From assembly GCF_008642295.1 (NCBI RefSeq), contig NZ_CP029190.1:6555501-6619500 (forward strand): a stretch of DNA of 64,000 nucleotides. Direction: 5' to 3'. The notes under the pieces were generated by a model. That model was not told the origin of the DNA. It searched no databases and was given only the letters and a program-made list of their open reading frames with translations. The translations under genes were made by a program, and so were the position numbers. Below, piece by piece: positions 1 through 7,659 of this stretch (position 1 is its first letter; every line of letters begins with the position of its first letter). This stretch comes from Streptomyces venezuelae (GTDB lineage: Bacteria > Actinomycetota > Actinomycetes > Streptomycetales > Streptomycetaceae).

Positions 1-259
1 ACATCAGGTGGTTGTGCGCGTCGACGAACCCGCGTACCTCGCCCTGGGCGTTGGTGCCCTTGAAGGGCTCGCCCGTGATGTTGATCCCGGAGTCGGGCGC
101 CGGCCGGGCGGTGGGGTTCCACCAGCCGGGGTCGTCGGCGGCCGAGCCGGGCGCGGGCCCGAGCACCATGGCCAGGGTGGCGAGGAGCAGCGTCAGTACG
201 GCGAGGGGCCGGCGTGGTGGGCGGGGCCGGTGCCTGCTGCTGGGTCCGGATCGGGCCAT
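1..259 (-). CDS. Secreted hydrolase-like protein, N-terminal part (runs off left edge)
   Basis: The minus strand reads from an ATG at 259 to the window edge without a stop, giving 86 residues of an incomplete protein. A basic N-terminus (several Arg in residues 3-18) is followed by a hydrophobic stretch (about residues 19-34) and an Ala-rich cleavage region, so it looks like a Sec or Tat signal peptide. The mature start has WWNPTARPAPDSG, and FVDAHNHLM lies at the edge. The DAHNH string resembles the first metal-binding HxH motif of amidohydrolase or membrane-dipeptidase enzymes. A purine-rich ribosome site (GGAGAAGAAG) precedes the ATG. A secreted metallohydrolase is an inference from this fragment; the catalytic part is outside the window. 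Confidence 0.6.
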   Translation of the reverse strand, partial: MARSGPSSRHRPRPPRRPLAVLTLLLATLAMVLGPAPGSAADDPGWWNPTARPAPDSGINITGEPFKGTNAQGEVRGFVDAHNHLM

Positions 260-502
260 GGTCTTCTTCTCCAGGGGGGGATTGTCATGCTCCGCGCAAA
301 CATTGGGAACGAGAATCCCGACTGTTGTAACCGGAGTCAAGAGTCCGGGACAGATGACCTGATGATCCGTCGGATTCCGTTCAGCCCCCGGAACCGGGCC
401 ATAAGCCGGCCCTATGGGTGCATCGGTTTATGACCCCTACCGGCCGGTTTCTCCCGGGCGGAAAGTGAAGGTGTAAACCCCCTCCGATGAAGCAGGGACC
501 TC

Positions 503-664
503 ATGTACACCCTCCTCTTCCTCCTCATCTTCCTGTGTGTCGTGGCGGTGTTCCGCGACCGGTCGGACCGCGTCCGGATGCTCCTGTGGACCGGAACCCT
601 GATCGTCAGCGTGGCCGCGTTCCTGCCGCACGTCTTCGACCACACCTTCCACATCGCCCTCTGA
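503..664 (+). CDS. Small single- or double-pass membrane protein (53 aa)
   Basis: A short frame begins MYTLLFLLIFLCVVAVF, a hydrophobic helix, followed by a basic stretch (RDRSDRVR) and a second hydrophobic segment ending FDHTFHIAL. This fits two short membrane helices with a cytoplasmic basic loop. It ends 29 bases before the DsbB-like gene on the same strand, so the two are probably co-transcribed. The protein is not recognised. It may be a partner of the DsbB-like protein, but that rests only on adjacency. The strongly hydrophobic, positive-inside pattern argues that this frame is real rather than a chance reading. Confidence 0.6.
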   Translation: MYTLLFLLIFLCVVAVFRDRSDRVRMLLWTGTLIVSVAAFLPHVFDHTFHIAL

Positions 665-693
665 GCCCCGCGTTCCCGAGGAGGAGACCTCCC

Positions 694-1380
694 ATGAGCA
701 CCACCACCCTGACCGGCGCCACCGCCACCGCCACCGCCACCGCCACCGCCACCGCCCCCGCCGCCGACAGCGGCGCCCGCCCCGCCGCGCTCTCGCACCG
801 GCTCGGCCTCTGGTTCACCCACGCCTATGTGATCGGCCTGTGCGGAACCCTCGCCGGCGCCTACTTCTTCCAGTTCGGACTGGGTGAGTACCCCTGCCCC
901 ATGTGCCTGCTCCAGCGGATGTTCTTCCTGCTGAGCGCCCTCGGCCCGGCCTGGATCATCGCCCGCTCCCGCAAGGGCGCGGTGACCTCAGGCACCTGGG
1001 CCGCCGGCTGGGGCTGGGCCGTGGTGGCCGCGCTGGCCGGGAGCACCGTCTCGGCCGCCCAGGTCCTGATGCACATCGTGCCCCCGGACCCCGGCTACGC
1101 CGGTGCCCTGTTCGGCCTGCACCTGTACACCTGGGCCCTGATCGCCTTCCTTGCCGCGGCCATCGCCGCCGGCGCCGCCCTCTTCCTGACCGAGTGGGCC
1201 CAGCCCCTGGACGCCGGAACCGCCTCGCCCGCCCTGCGCCGGGCCGCCGGTGTCACCCTGGCCATACTGTTCGTCTTCGCCGCCAGCAACCTGATCGCCT
1301 GCTTCCTGCTCCAGGGCTTCCACTGGCAGATGTCCGGCGACCCCACCGCCTACCGCCTGTTCACCGACCTCGGCTTCTGA
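694..1380 (+). CDS. DsbB-family disulfide bond formation membrane protein
   Basis: The 228-residue product has four hydrophobic segments and a CPMC motif (Cys68 and Cys71) followed by LLQR at the start of a membrane helix, the hallmark of DsbB/BdbC quinone-linked thiol oxidases that re-oxidise periplasmic or extracytoplasmic disulfide catalysts. The ATG at 694 is chosen because GAGGAG lies just upstream; an upstream in-frame ATG at 487 would overlap the small membrane gene. The N-terminus is a low-complexity Thr-Ala repeat encoded by a hexanucleotide tandem. The second exported loop (around MHIVPPDPGYAG) has no cysteine, so the second redox pair of classical DsbB is missing. It may pass electrons differently or use a separate partner. 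Confidence 0.8.
   Translation: MSTTTLTGATATATATATATAPAADSGARPAALSHRLGLWFTHAYVIGLCGTLAGAYFFQFGLGEYPCPMCLLQRMFFLLSALGPAWIIARSRKGAVTSGTWAAGWGWAVVAALAGSTVSAAQVLMHIVPPDPGYAGALFGLHLYTWALIAFLAAAIAAGAALFLTEWAQPLDAGTASPALRRAAGVTLAILFVFAASNLIACFLLQGFHWQMSGDPTAYRLFTDLGF
721..756 (+). repeat. Hexanucleotide tandem repeat in the DsbB-like gene
   Basis: Six exact copies of ACCGCC lie in the 5-prime coding region and encode a Thr-Ala repeat. Each copy is two codons, so copy-number slippage would stay in frame and change only tail length. Confidence 0.9.
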
Positions 1381-1404
1381 GCCGCGGCCCCGCACCACAC
1401 GAAA

Positions 1405-1436
1405 GCGCCCGACCGGGTACCAGCCCGGTCGGGCGC
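1405..1436. terminator. Bidirectional hairpin terminator
   Basis: A perfect 13-bp inverted repeat (GCGCCCGACCGGG, six-base loop, complement) lies between the convergent ends of the DsbB-like gene and the aminotransferase gene. There is no long T tract, which is usual for Streptomyces terminators. Confidence 0.8.
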
Positions 1437-1472
1437 CTTCCTGTCTGTCTGCCTGCCTGCGTGCCGGCCCGG

Positions 1473-2672
1473 TCAGTGCCGGGCGTCGGCCGTGTCCATG
1501 ACCGCCGCGATGCCCTCCGCCAGGCAGCCGATCCGGTCGGCCGGGATGCCCGCGATGTTGATCCGGCCCGCGGTGGTGCCGTAGATGGCGTACTGCCTGC
1601 GCAGCAGGAGCATCTGGTCCACCCGCAGCGGCAGCATCGAGAACATCCCCTTCTGCCCGGCGAGCGTCTGCGCCTGCGCGCCCCGGCCCAGGGCGGTCAG
1701 CCGGGCGGCGAGCTCCGTCCGGTTGGCCGTGATCCGGGCCCGCATGACGTCCAGCTCCGCCTGCCAGGCAGCGCGCAGCCCCTCGTCCTCCAGGATCGCC
1801 GTCACCACCGCCGCCCCGTGCTCCGGCGGCATCGAGTACTGGGTACGGGCGGCGTTCTGCAGGGCCGTCTCGGCGTGGGCCACGGTCCGGCGGGAGGAGC
1901 CGAGCACGATGGCGCAGCCGGTCCGGTCGCTGTACAGACCGAAGTTCTTCGAGCAGCTCACCGCGATGAACATCTCCGGCACCCGCGCGGCCAGCATCCG
2001 GGTGGCCCACAGGTCGGCCTCCAGGCCGTCCCCGAGCCCGTGGTAGGCGAGGTCGACGAACGGCACCCAGCCGTTCCGGACGGCCAGTGCGGCCACCGCC
2101 TCCCACGCCTCGGCCGAGGGGTCCACCCCGGTGGGGTTGTGGCAGCAGCCCTGGAGCAGGACCACATCGTCGCGGCCCGCGCCGGCCAGGTCCCCCAGCA
2201 TGCCCGCCGCGTCGAAGCCGCCCTCGGCATCGCGCCAGCGGTACGTCCGCACGGTCAGCCCGGCGGCCTCCAGGATGGGCCGGTGGTTGACGTAAGCCGG
2301 ATCGCTGATCCACACCGTGGTGCCCGGGCGGGTCCGGCAGATCAGATCGGCCAGCAGCCGCAGCGCGCCGGTGCCCGCGACGGTCTGGACGGCCGCGGCA
2401 CGCTCGGCGGGGCCGCCGGCCCCCAGCACCATGGCCAGCATGGCCCGGTTGAAGGCGGCATTGCCGGACAGCCCGCGGTACTCCTTGGAGGCGGACCGCT
2501 CGGCCAGCCGGATCTCGGCCTCGCGTACGGCGGTCATCACGGGGGTGGTTCCGGTCCGGTCCCGGTAGACGCCGAGCACCAGGTTCAGGCGCTCGGGCCG
2601 TTCGTCGGTGCCGAACTCGTAGGTCAGGTCCCACAGCGGGTCGACGGGCGGCGGCGGAAGGAGCTCAAGCAT
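1473..2672 (-). CDS. Class I PLP-dependent aminotransferase, aspartate/aromatic type
   Basis: The 399-residue product has the AspC/TyrB family layout: LNLVLGVYRD near residue 30, EYRGLSGNAAF near 65, HNPTGVDPS at 178-186, a VDLAYHG aspartate-containing segment near 206, and the PLP lysine in SCSKNFGLYSDR (Lys242). It should transfer amino groups between an aromatic or acidic amino acid and a 2-oxoacid. The start is the ATG at 2672, which overlaps the end of the upstream DMT transporter gene by eight bases; longer readings run into that gene. The coupling suggests that the transporter exports an amino acid related to the aminotransferase substrate, and the nearby Lrp/AsnC regulator fits amino-acid control. 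Confidence 0.88.
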   Translation of the reverse strand: MLELLPPPPVDPLWDLTYEFGTDERPERLNLVLGVYRDRTGTTPVMTAVREAEIRLAERSASKEYRGLSGNAAFNRAMLAMVLGAGGPAERAAAVQTVAGTGALRLLADLICRTRPGTTVWISDPAYVNHRPILEAAGLTVRTYRWRDAEGGFDAAGMLGDLAGAGRDDVVLLQGCCHNPTGVDPSAEAWEAVAALAVRNGWVPFVDLAYHGLGDGLEADLWATRMLAARVPEMFIAVSCSKNFGLYSDRTGCAIVLGSSRRTVAHAETALQNAARTQYSMPPEHGAAVVTAILEDEGLRAAWQAELDVMRARITANRTELAARLTALGRGAQAQTLAGQKGMFSMLPLRVDQMLLLRRQYAIYGTTAGRINIAGIPADRIGCLAEGIAAVMDTADARH

Positions 2673-3678
2673 CGGCGGGGACCTCGGGTCGCGGGCGGAG
2701 AGTGCGGAGAGTGCGGGAAGTACGGGGAGCGCGGGGAGTGCGAGGGGCGCGGTTGGCGAGCACCACACCCGCGGTGATCAGGGGTACGCCGACGAGGACG
2801 GCGAGGGTGGGCGATTCGCCGAGCAGGGGGACGGCGAGCAGGACCACGACGACCGGGCTGAGGCTGCCGATCACGGAGGCCCGCTGGGCGCCGAGCCGGC
2901 GGATGGCGAAGGCGTAGAGCAGGCCGGCGCACAGCCCGACCCCGAGCCCCTGCACGACCAGGAAGAGCGCGATGTCGGCGCCCGCCGCCCCGGCCATGCC
3001 GGTCGGCAGCACCCCGGTCGCGGCCAGCAGCGCGATCACCGCGAAGGAGGGCAGGCACAGCAGCCCGATCGACCCCACCGGATCGAGGTCCACCTCCTTC
3101 AGCCCCACCGTGTACAGGGCCCACAGCCCGCTGGCGACCAGGAGCAGGCCGACACCGGCCGGCACTCCGGCGTCCAGCGGTACGAGGTGCCGACCGACCA
3201 GGGCCAGCACCCCGGCCGCGATCAGCGCGAGCCCGGCCGCCTGGGTGCCGCGGGGCACGCCGTGGCCGCGGACGACCATCAGGGCGGAGACGAACAGCGG
3301 GACCATGCCGGGCACGATCGACCCCACGAAGGCCGCGGAGGTCAGGGAGCCCCCGTACATGGCCGCCAGGAAGAACGGCACCCCCGCACCACAGACGATC
3401 TTGACTGCGGCGGAGAGCCGTACCGCGGCGATGCGCTGCCGGCGGCGCCACAGCGCCGGCGCGAGCACCACCAGCGGAACGCCGAAGCGCAGCAGGGCGG
3501 CATCGGCCGGCAGCAGGGAGGAACTGCTCAGGGCGCGGGCGCTGAGTGCGAAGGCGGCCCAGATCGCCACGGTCACCAGCAGCGCGAGCATGCCCTGTGC
3601 CTGCGGTGAGAGCCGGCCCCGGAGCGGGGTTGCCGCCGAGCGGGGCGGTGCCACCCCCGTGGTGTGCGTCGCGACCAA
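2665..3678 (-). CDS. EamA/DMT-family permease
   Basis: The 337-residue protein has about ten hydrophobic segments arranged as two repeats, as in EamA (drug/metabolite transporter) exporters. The final membrane segment is followed by a basic Arg-Pro-Thr tail of about 30 residues created by a 9-bp DNA repeat. It sits upstream of and overlaps the aminotransferase gene, and its start faces the Lrp/AsnC regulator across a 150-bp divergent region. Divergence of an Lrp-type regulator from a DMT exporter is a common arrangement for amino-acid efflux, so export of an amino acid or analogue is a reasonable inference. The substrate cannot be told from the sequence. Confidence 0.85.
   Translation of the reverse strand: MVATHTTGVAPPRSAATPLRGRLSPQAQGMLALLVTVAIWAAFALSARALSSSSLLPADAALLRFGVPLVVLAPALWRRRQRIAAVRLSAAVKIVCGAGVPFFLAAMYGGSLTSAAFVGSIVPGMVPLFVSALMVVRGHGVPRGTQAAGLALIAAGVLALVGRHLVPLDAGVPAGVGLLLVASGLWALYTVGLKEVDLDPVGSIGLLCLPSFAVIALLAATGVLPTGMAGAAGADIALFLVVQGLGVGLCAGLLYAFAIRRLGAQRASVIGSLSPVVVVLLAVPLLGESPTLAVLVGVPLITAGVVLANRAPRTPRAPRTSRTLRTLRPRPEVPADA
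2695..2748 (+). repeat. Imperfect 9-bp tandem repeat at the 3-prime end of the DMT gene
   Basis: Six 9-bp units (GCGGAGAGT, GCGGAGAGT, GCGGGAAGT, ACGGGGAGC, GCGGGGAGT, GCGAGGGGC) run head to tail. They encode the Arg/Thr/Pro-rich C-terminal tail. The period is a multiple of three, so expansion or contraction keeps the frame and leaves the overlapping aminotransferase start untouched. Confidence 0.85.
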
Positions 3679-3755
3679 GGAGGTTGCTCCAGCCTGTGAG
3701 ACCCGGTTTTCCGTACCCGGGCAACGCTAGGGCTTCGGCCGGGGCAGCCGATTGC

Positions 3756-3815
3756 CAGTTCTGCCGCTCGGACATACGTTTGGGGCAGGATCTGCCAAGA
3801 ACTGCCGAAGAACAG
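3756..3815. promoter_or_regulatory. Candidate Lrp/AsnC operator region
   Basis: CAGTTCT at 3756-3762 is mirrored by AGAACTG at 3798-3804, with a further partial copy AGAACAG at 3809-3815 next to the regulator ribosome site (CTGGAGG). Repeated half-sites over several helical turns in the divergent promoter fit an Lrp-type octamer operator. This is a pattern inference. Confidence 0.45.
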
Positions 3816-3828
3816 CCCTGGAGGCCCC

Positions 3829-4296
3829 GTGGACGCCGTCGATCTGCAGATCATCCGTGCCTTGCAGGCGGACGGCCGGCTGTCCAACCAGGACCTCGCC
3901 GACCGCGTCCGGCTGTCCCCGTCCCCCTGCCTGCGCCGGGTGCGCCGCCTGGAGGAGGCGGGTCTCATCCGCGGCTACACCGCCATGGTCGACCAGGTCG
4001 CGTTCGGGCTGCCGATCACCGTGTTCGTCCGGATCCGCCTCGAACGCCACACGGCGGAGGCGGTCAGGGTCTTCGAGGAACATGTCGCGGTCATCGAGCA
4101 CATCCAGGACTGCTATCTGATGGCGGGCAGCAGCGACTATCTGCTCCGCGTGGTCATCGAGAGCCTCCAGGCGTACGAATCCCTGGTCCGCCACAAGATC
4201 CATGCCATCCCGGGCATCGCATCGATCGAATCGAGCTTCGCCTACGGCAGCGTCAAACAGTCCCGCACCTACCCCCGCCCGGCCCCGGGACCGTGA
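3829..4296 (+). CDS. Lrp/AsnC-family transcriptional regulator
   Basis: The 155-residue protein starts MDAVDLQIIRALQADGRLS, the standard AsnC N-terminal winged helix-turn-helix (residues 1-60, with LSPSPCLRRVRRLEEAG as the recognition region). A RAM-type ligand-binding domain follows, including DYLLRVV and a final HAIPGIASIESSFAYGSVK segment. Such proteins bind amino acids and control transport and metabolism genes. The GTG start at 3829 has CTGGAGG upstream. It is divergent from the DMT permease/aminotransferase pair, its most likely target, and probably regulates itself. Confidence 0.92.
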   Translation: MDAVDLQIIRALQADGRLSNQDLADRVRLSPSPCLRRVRRLEEAGLIRGYTAMVDQVAFGLPITVFVRIRLERHTAEAVRVFEEHVAVIEHIQDCYLMAGSSDYLLRVVIESLQAYESLVRHKIHAIPGIASIESSFAYGSVKQSRTYPRPAPGP

Positions 4297-4334
4297 TCCG
4301 GACGGCCGTACGAGTCTCACCGGCCGGACGGCCG

Positions 4335-5090
4335 TCAGCGCACGGCCACCAGCACATGGCTGTTGCCGAACTGCCAGACGGTTCCCACCTCCGCGAACCC
4401 CGCCTCCCGCAGCAGCCCGACATGACCGGACAGCGGCAGGTCGTTGCCCTCGCAGGGCGGGTGGCGGCGCTCGCCCCGGCGGGCCAGGAACGGGGCGAGC
4501 TCCGGGTCGGCGGCGGCCCCCGACCACCAGGACTGCCAGTCCTCGTGGATCAGCGCCAGGCACCGCTCGGCCTGCCGGCGGCCGATGTCCAGGGCGAGTT
4601 CCCGCACCTTCGCGGAGTCCGGGCTGATGTGGTCGCCGTTGACCAGGACCCCGCCCGGCCGCAGCCGCCCGGCCAGGTCGGCGTAGACCTGCTTCAGGGT
4701 GTCCTCACCCAGGTAGTGCAGGGCGGTGGTGGACACCGCCGCGTCCACCGGACGGTCCAGGGCGAGCGCCTCGAGCCAGTCCGGCGCGCCGATCAGCGCC
4801 TCCACGTACCGCAGGGTGCTGCCGTGGTGGGCCCGGCCCAGCTCCAGCAGCAGCGGATCGGCGTCCACGGCCACCACCTCCGCGGCGGGCAGCCGGCCGG
4901 CGAGCCGGGCGGCCAGCGAGCCCGGTCCGCTGCCCAGGTCCAGCACCAGCGGAGCGGGCCGGCCGAGCGTCATGTGCTCGACCACGTCCGCGATCACCGT
5001 GAACCGCTCCTCGCGGTCGACCGCGTACCGCTGCTGCTGGCACTCCCAGCGCTCCACCCAGCGCGCCGCCGCCACCGTACTCATGCCCAT
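4335..5090 (-). CDS. Class I SAM-dependent methyltransferase
   Basis: The 251-residue product has motif I LVLDLGSGPGSLAARLA (about residues 48-64), an acidic motif II end VVAVDADPLLLELG, and motif-IV-like DAAVSTTALHYLGED, matching a Rossmann-fold small-molecule methyltransferase. A second ATG lies two codons in. It begins 48 bases after the SufS-like gene and follows the PLP trio on the same strand, so it is probably the last gene of that operon. The substrate is unknown; N- or S-methylation of an amino-acid-derived product would fit the context. Confidence 0.85.
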   Translation of the reverse strand: MGMSTVAAARWVERWECQQQRYAVDREERFTVIADVVEHMTLGRPAPLVLDLGSGPGSLAARLAGRLPAAEVVAVDADPLLLELGRAHHGSTLRYVEALIGAPDWLEALALDRPVDAAVSTTALHYLGEDTLKQVYADLAGRLRPGGVLVNGDHISPDSAKVRELALDIGRRQAERCLALIHEDWQSWWSGAAADPELAPFLARRGERRHPPCEGNDLPLSGHVGLLREAGFAEVGTVWQFGNSHVLVAVR

Positions 5091-5138
5091 AGCGATCGCG
5101 TCGCCTCCGCCGCCGTGACCAGTCCGTGCTCATGAAAA

Positions 5139-6347
5139 TCATTGCAGTCCGGCCAGAACGGTGAGCAGTGCCTGCATCTCTTCGGGTGTGTTGTACACAT
5201 GGAGGCTGACCCGCACCGAGTCTTCCCGTACACTCCGCCCCGCCTGGCAGTGCCCGTCGGAGCGGACCATAAAGCCCTCGCCGAACAGGATGAACCCCAG
5301 GTCCCGGGCATCGATCCCGCGGTGCCGGAAGGTCACCAGGCTCGTCCGGCGCTGCACCTCGGACTCCGCCGCCAGACTGGTCCGGCAGCCGAGCACCTCG
5401 TACGCCTCCAGCCGGCTCAGCCCGTCGGTCAGCTGCGCCGCCAGCGCCGTGGTCCAGCGCTCGATCCGGTCGGTGCCCGCCTCCTCCAGCCAGTCCAGCG
5501 CCGCCGCCAGCGAGGCGATCCCGGCCGTGTTCGGGGTGCCCTGCCAGCCCCCGGGCGAGAACTCCGGCCCCCGCCGGCCGCGGGCCCAGACCGCCCCGGT
5601 GCCCGGCAGCGCGAGCGCCTTGTGCCCGGAGAACACCAGGAAGTCCACGTCCAGCCGGTCCACCGACACCGGCAGGTGCCCGAAGCTCTGCGCGGCGTCC
5701 AGCGCGATCACCACCTCCGGGCCGACCGCCTCCCGCAGCCGGTGGACGTTCATATCGGCCCCGTAGACGTGGTGCACATGCGTGGCGGCCAGGAAGCGGG
5801 TGCGCGGCCCCACCGCCCGCGCCAGGGCGCGGACGTCGTAGTCGCCCGAGCCCTCCTGACACGGCAGCTCCCGGACCCCGATCCGCACCCCCTGACGGGC
5901 CAGCAGCTCCTGAACCTCCAGCCAGGGCGCCAGGTTCGCCTGGTGGTCGCCGAACGGCACGACGATCTCGTCCCCGTCGCGGAGGAACCCGGGCAGCCAG
6001 TCCCGCGCCACGGTCCGCAGCCCCTCCGAGGCCCCGCTGGTGAAATGCACCGAGGAGCGGCCCGGATCCGGATCGCCCAGGAACTCCTTGACCCGCTCCC
6101 GGGTCCGCTCCACCATCGCGGTCGTCCGGTTGGCCCAGGGGTAGGAGCCGCGCCCCGCATTGGCGTTGCAGGTGGTCAGGTACGCCGCCACCGCGTCCAG
6201 CACGGCCTGCGGCTTCTGCGCGGTGGCCGCGCTGTCCAGGTACGCCTGCCCCGGATGGCCGGCCACCAGGGGGAACTGGGCGCGCAACGGGCGCTGCCAG
6301 GCGGCCAGCGCCTCGAGTTCGTCCGTGAATCCGCCCATGTCAGTCAC
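5139..6347 (-). CDS. Class V PLP enzyme, SufS-like cysteine desulfurase
   Basis: The 402-residue protein follows the SufS/CsdA layout: an N-terminal AYLDSAATAQKPQAV, VHFTSGASEGLRTVA, ALDAAQSFGHLPV, the PLP lysine in VFSGHKALALPGTG, and a cysteine in VRSDGHCQAG at the position of the catalytic Cys loop. Members remove sulfur from L-cysteine to form an enzyme persulfide. The GTG at 6347 overlaps the stop of the upstream cysteine synthase-rhodanese gene; an ATG three codons in is an alternative. No SufB, SufC or SufD gene is nearby, so a dedicated sulfur donor for the neighbouring rhodanese fusion is more likely than Fe-S assembly. A lyase or epimerase role is possible. Confidence 0.85.
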   Translation of the reverse strand: MTDMGGFTDELEALAAWQRPLRAQFPLVAGHPGQAYLDSAATAQKPQAVLDAVAAYLTTCNANAGRGSYPWANRTTAMVERTRERVKEFLGDPDPGRSSVHFTSGASEGLRTVARDWLPGFLRDGDEIVVPFGDHQANLAPWLEVQELLARQGVRIGVRELPCQEGSGDYDVRALARAVGPRTRFLAATHVHHVYGADMNVHRLREAVGPEVVIALDAAQSFGHLPVSVDRLDVDFLVFSGHKALALPGTGAVWARGRRGPEFSPGGWQGTPNTAGIASLAAALDWLEEAGTDRIERWTTALAAQLTDGLSRLEAYEVLGCRTSLAAESEVQRRTSLVTFRHRGIDARDLGFILFGEGFMVRSDGHCQAGRSVREDSVRVSLHVYNTPEEMQALLTVLAGLQ

Positions 6348-7659
6348 GCACCAGCGGGGCGCCCGCGTCCCGCCAGGCGATGATGCCGCCGGCCAGACTG
6401 CGGACGTCCGGATGGCCCATCCGGGTCAGCAGGGCTGCGTACCGGGCGGACTTCTCGCCCACCGGGCAGGCCAGCAGCACCGGCCGGGACCGGCTGAACG
6501 GCAGCCCGCCGCGGAGTAGTTCCTCGAACAGCTCGTCGACGATGTTGACCGAGCCGTCGATGTGCAGGGCGGCGAAGGCGAAGGGGCCGCGCAGGTCGAC
6601 CACCAGCGGCTGTCCCGTCTCGATCCACTTCTGCGCCTCCCCGACCTCCACGACGGGGGCGGCGGCGAGCTCCGCACTCGTCAGCGTGGCCACCGAGTTC
6701 CGCACCGGCGGGCGCCCCAGCAGTTCCGGCCGGCGGCGGCCCACATAGCCCAGATAGCTCTCCGCCCGGTCGCACACGATGAACACGGCGGTCCGGCGCT
6801 CCGCCGACGCGGTGTCCAGCGGCTTCAGATGGCGGACCGCCCCCGCGTAGGCGGCCCCGCCGGTGGGGCCGGAGAGCAGCCCGCACCGGCGGATCAGGGT
6901 CAGCATGCCGTCGATGGCCTCGTCCGCGCCCACCGCTTCGATCACGTCGTACGTCGCCGGGTCGAACAGCCCGACCTCCTGCACCTCCTCGGCGGTGCGG
7001 ATGCCGGGGATGAACTCCGACTTCTCCCCGACCAGACCGATCACCTGCACGGCCGGGCGGTGGGCGCGCAGCGCCGAGGCCACCCCGGTGGACGAGCCGG
7101 CGGTGCCCACACAGGCGATGAACCAGTCCGGGGCGCGGCCGTCCAGATCCGCGATGATCTCCGGGCCGGTTCCCTGGGCATGGGCCTCCGCGTTCAGCGG
7201 GTTGAAGTACTGGTCGGTGTGCAGGTGGGTGCTGCCGGGCTGGTTCAGCCGCTGGTGGAAGACGGTCAGCGGGTCCGAGGTGTCGGTCGGGTCGAGGCAT
7301 TCGCTCTGCCCGGGCAGTTCCTCGATCTCGGCGCCCAGCAGCAGGAGCAGGTCCTTCACCTCCGGGATCCGCATCCGGTTGGTGACGCTCTTGAACGGCA
7401 GCCCGTGCAGGCCGGCGATCAGGGCCAGGGCCTTGGCGGTGTTGCCGCTGGACAGCTCGACGACCGTGGCGCCGCGGGCGGCGGCCTCCGGCAGCTGGTC
7501 GCGGGCCATGTTCCAGGCCGCCCGGTCCTTGAGCGAGCCGAAGGGGTTGAGCATCTCCAGCTTGGCGTACAGGTCGATATGGCGCAGCCCGTGCACCTGC
7601 GGGTCGATGCGCACCAGCGGGGTGTTGCCGATGGCCTCGGTGATGCTGTCGTACCTCAT
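6340..7659 (-). CDS. Cysteine synthase-like PLP enzyme fused to a rhodanese domain
   Basis: Residues 1 to about 310 form a fold-II cysteine synthase/cystathionine beta-synthase-type domain: Lys44 in NPFGSLKDR carries PLP, SSGNTAKAL (70-78) binds the substrate carboxylate, and VGTAGSSTG binds the PLP phosphate. Residues from about 335 form a rhodanese domain with PLVVDLRGPFAFAALHI and an active-site loop CPVGEKS starting at Cys398, matching the CxxGxK/RS persulfide loop. The 439-residue length is about 130 longer than a plain cysteine synthase. The ATG at 7659 overlaps the decarboxylase-like stop by four bases. I infer beta-replacement chemistry on an activated serine with sulfur delivered by the fused rhodanese; the product is unknown. 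Confidence 0.88.
   Translation of the reverse strand: MRYDSITEAIGNTPLVRIDPQVHGLRHIDLYAKLEMLNPFGSLKDRAAWNMARDQLPEAAARGATVVELSSGNTAKALALIAGLHGLPFKSVTNRMRIPEVKDLLLLLGAEIEELPGQSECLDPTDTSDPLTVFHQRLNQPGSTHLHTDQYFNPLNAEAHAQGTGPEIIADLDGRAPDWFIACVGTAGSSTGVASALRAHRPAVQVIGLVGEKSEFIPGIRTAEEVQEVGLFDPATYDVIEAVGADEAIDGMLTLIRRCGLLSGPTGGAAYAGAVRHLKPLDTASAERRTAVFIVCDRAESYLGYVGRRRPELLGRPPVRNSVATLTSAELAAAPVVEVGEAQKWIETGQPLVVDLRGPFAFAALHIDGSVNIVDELFEELLRGGLPFSRSRPVLLACPVGEKSARYAALLTRMGHPDVRSLAGGIIAWRDAGAPLVRD

Noticed and set aside
412..822. Minus-strand frame of 136 codons with a Gly run
   Set aside because: It overlaps the DsbB-like and small membrane genes; the Gly run is the mirror of the ACCGCC repeat.
903..2777. 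Long plus-strand frame across the DsbB end and the aminotransferase gene
   Set aside because: Arg/Pro/Gly-rich shadow with no motif; the opposite strand carries a clear aminotransferase.
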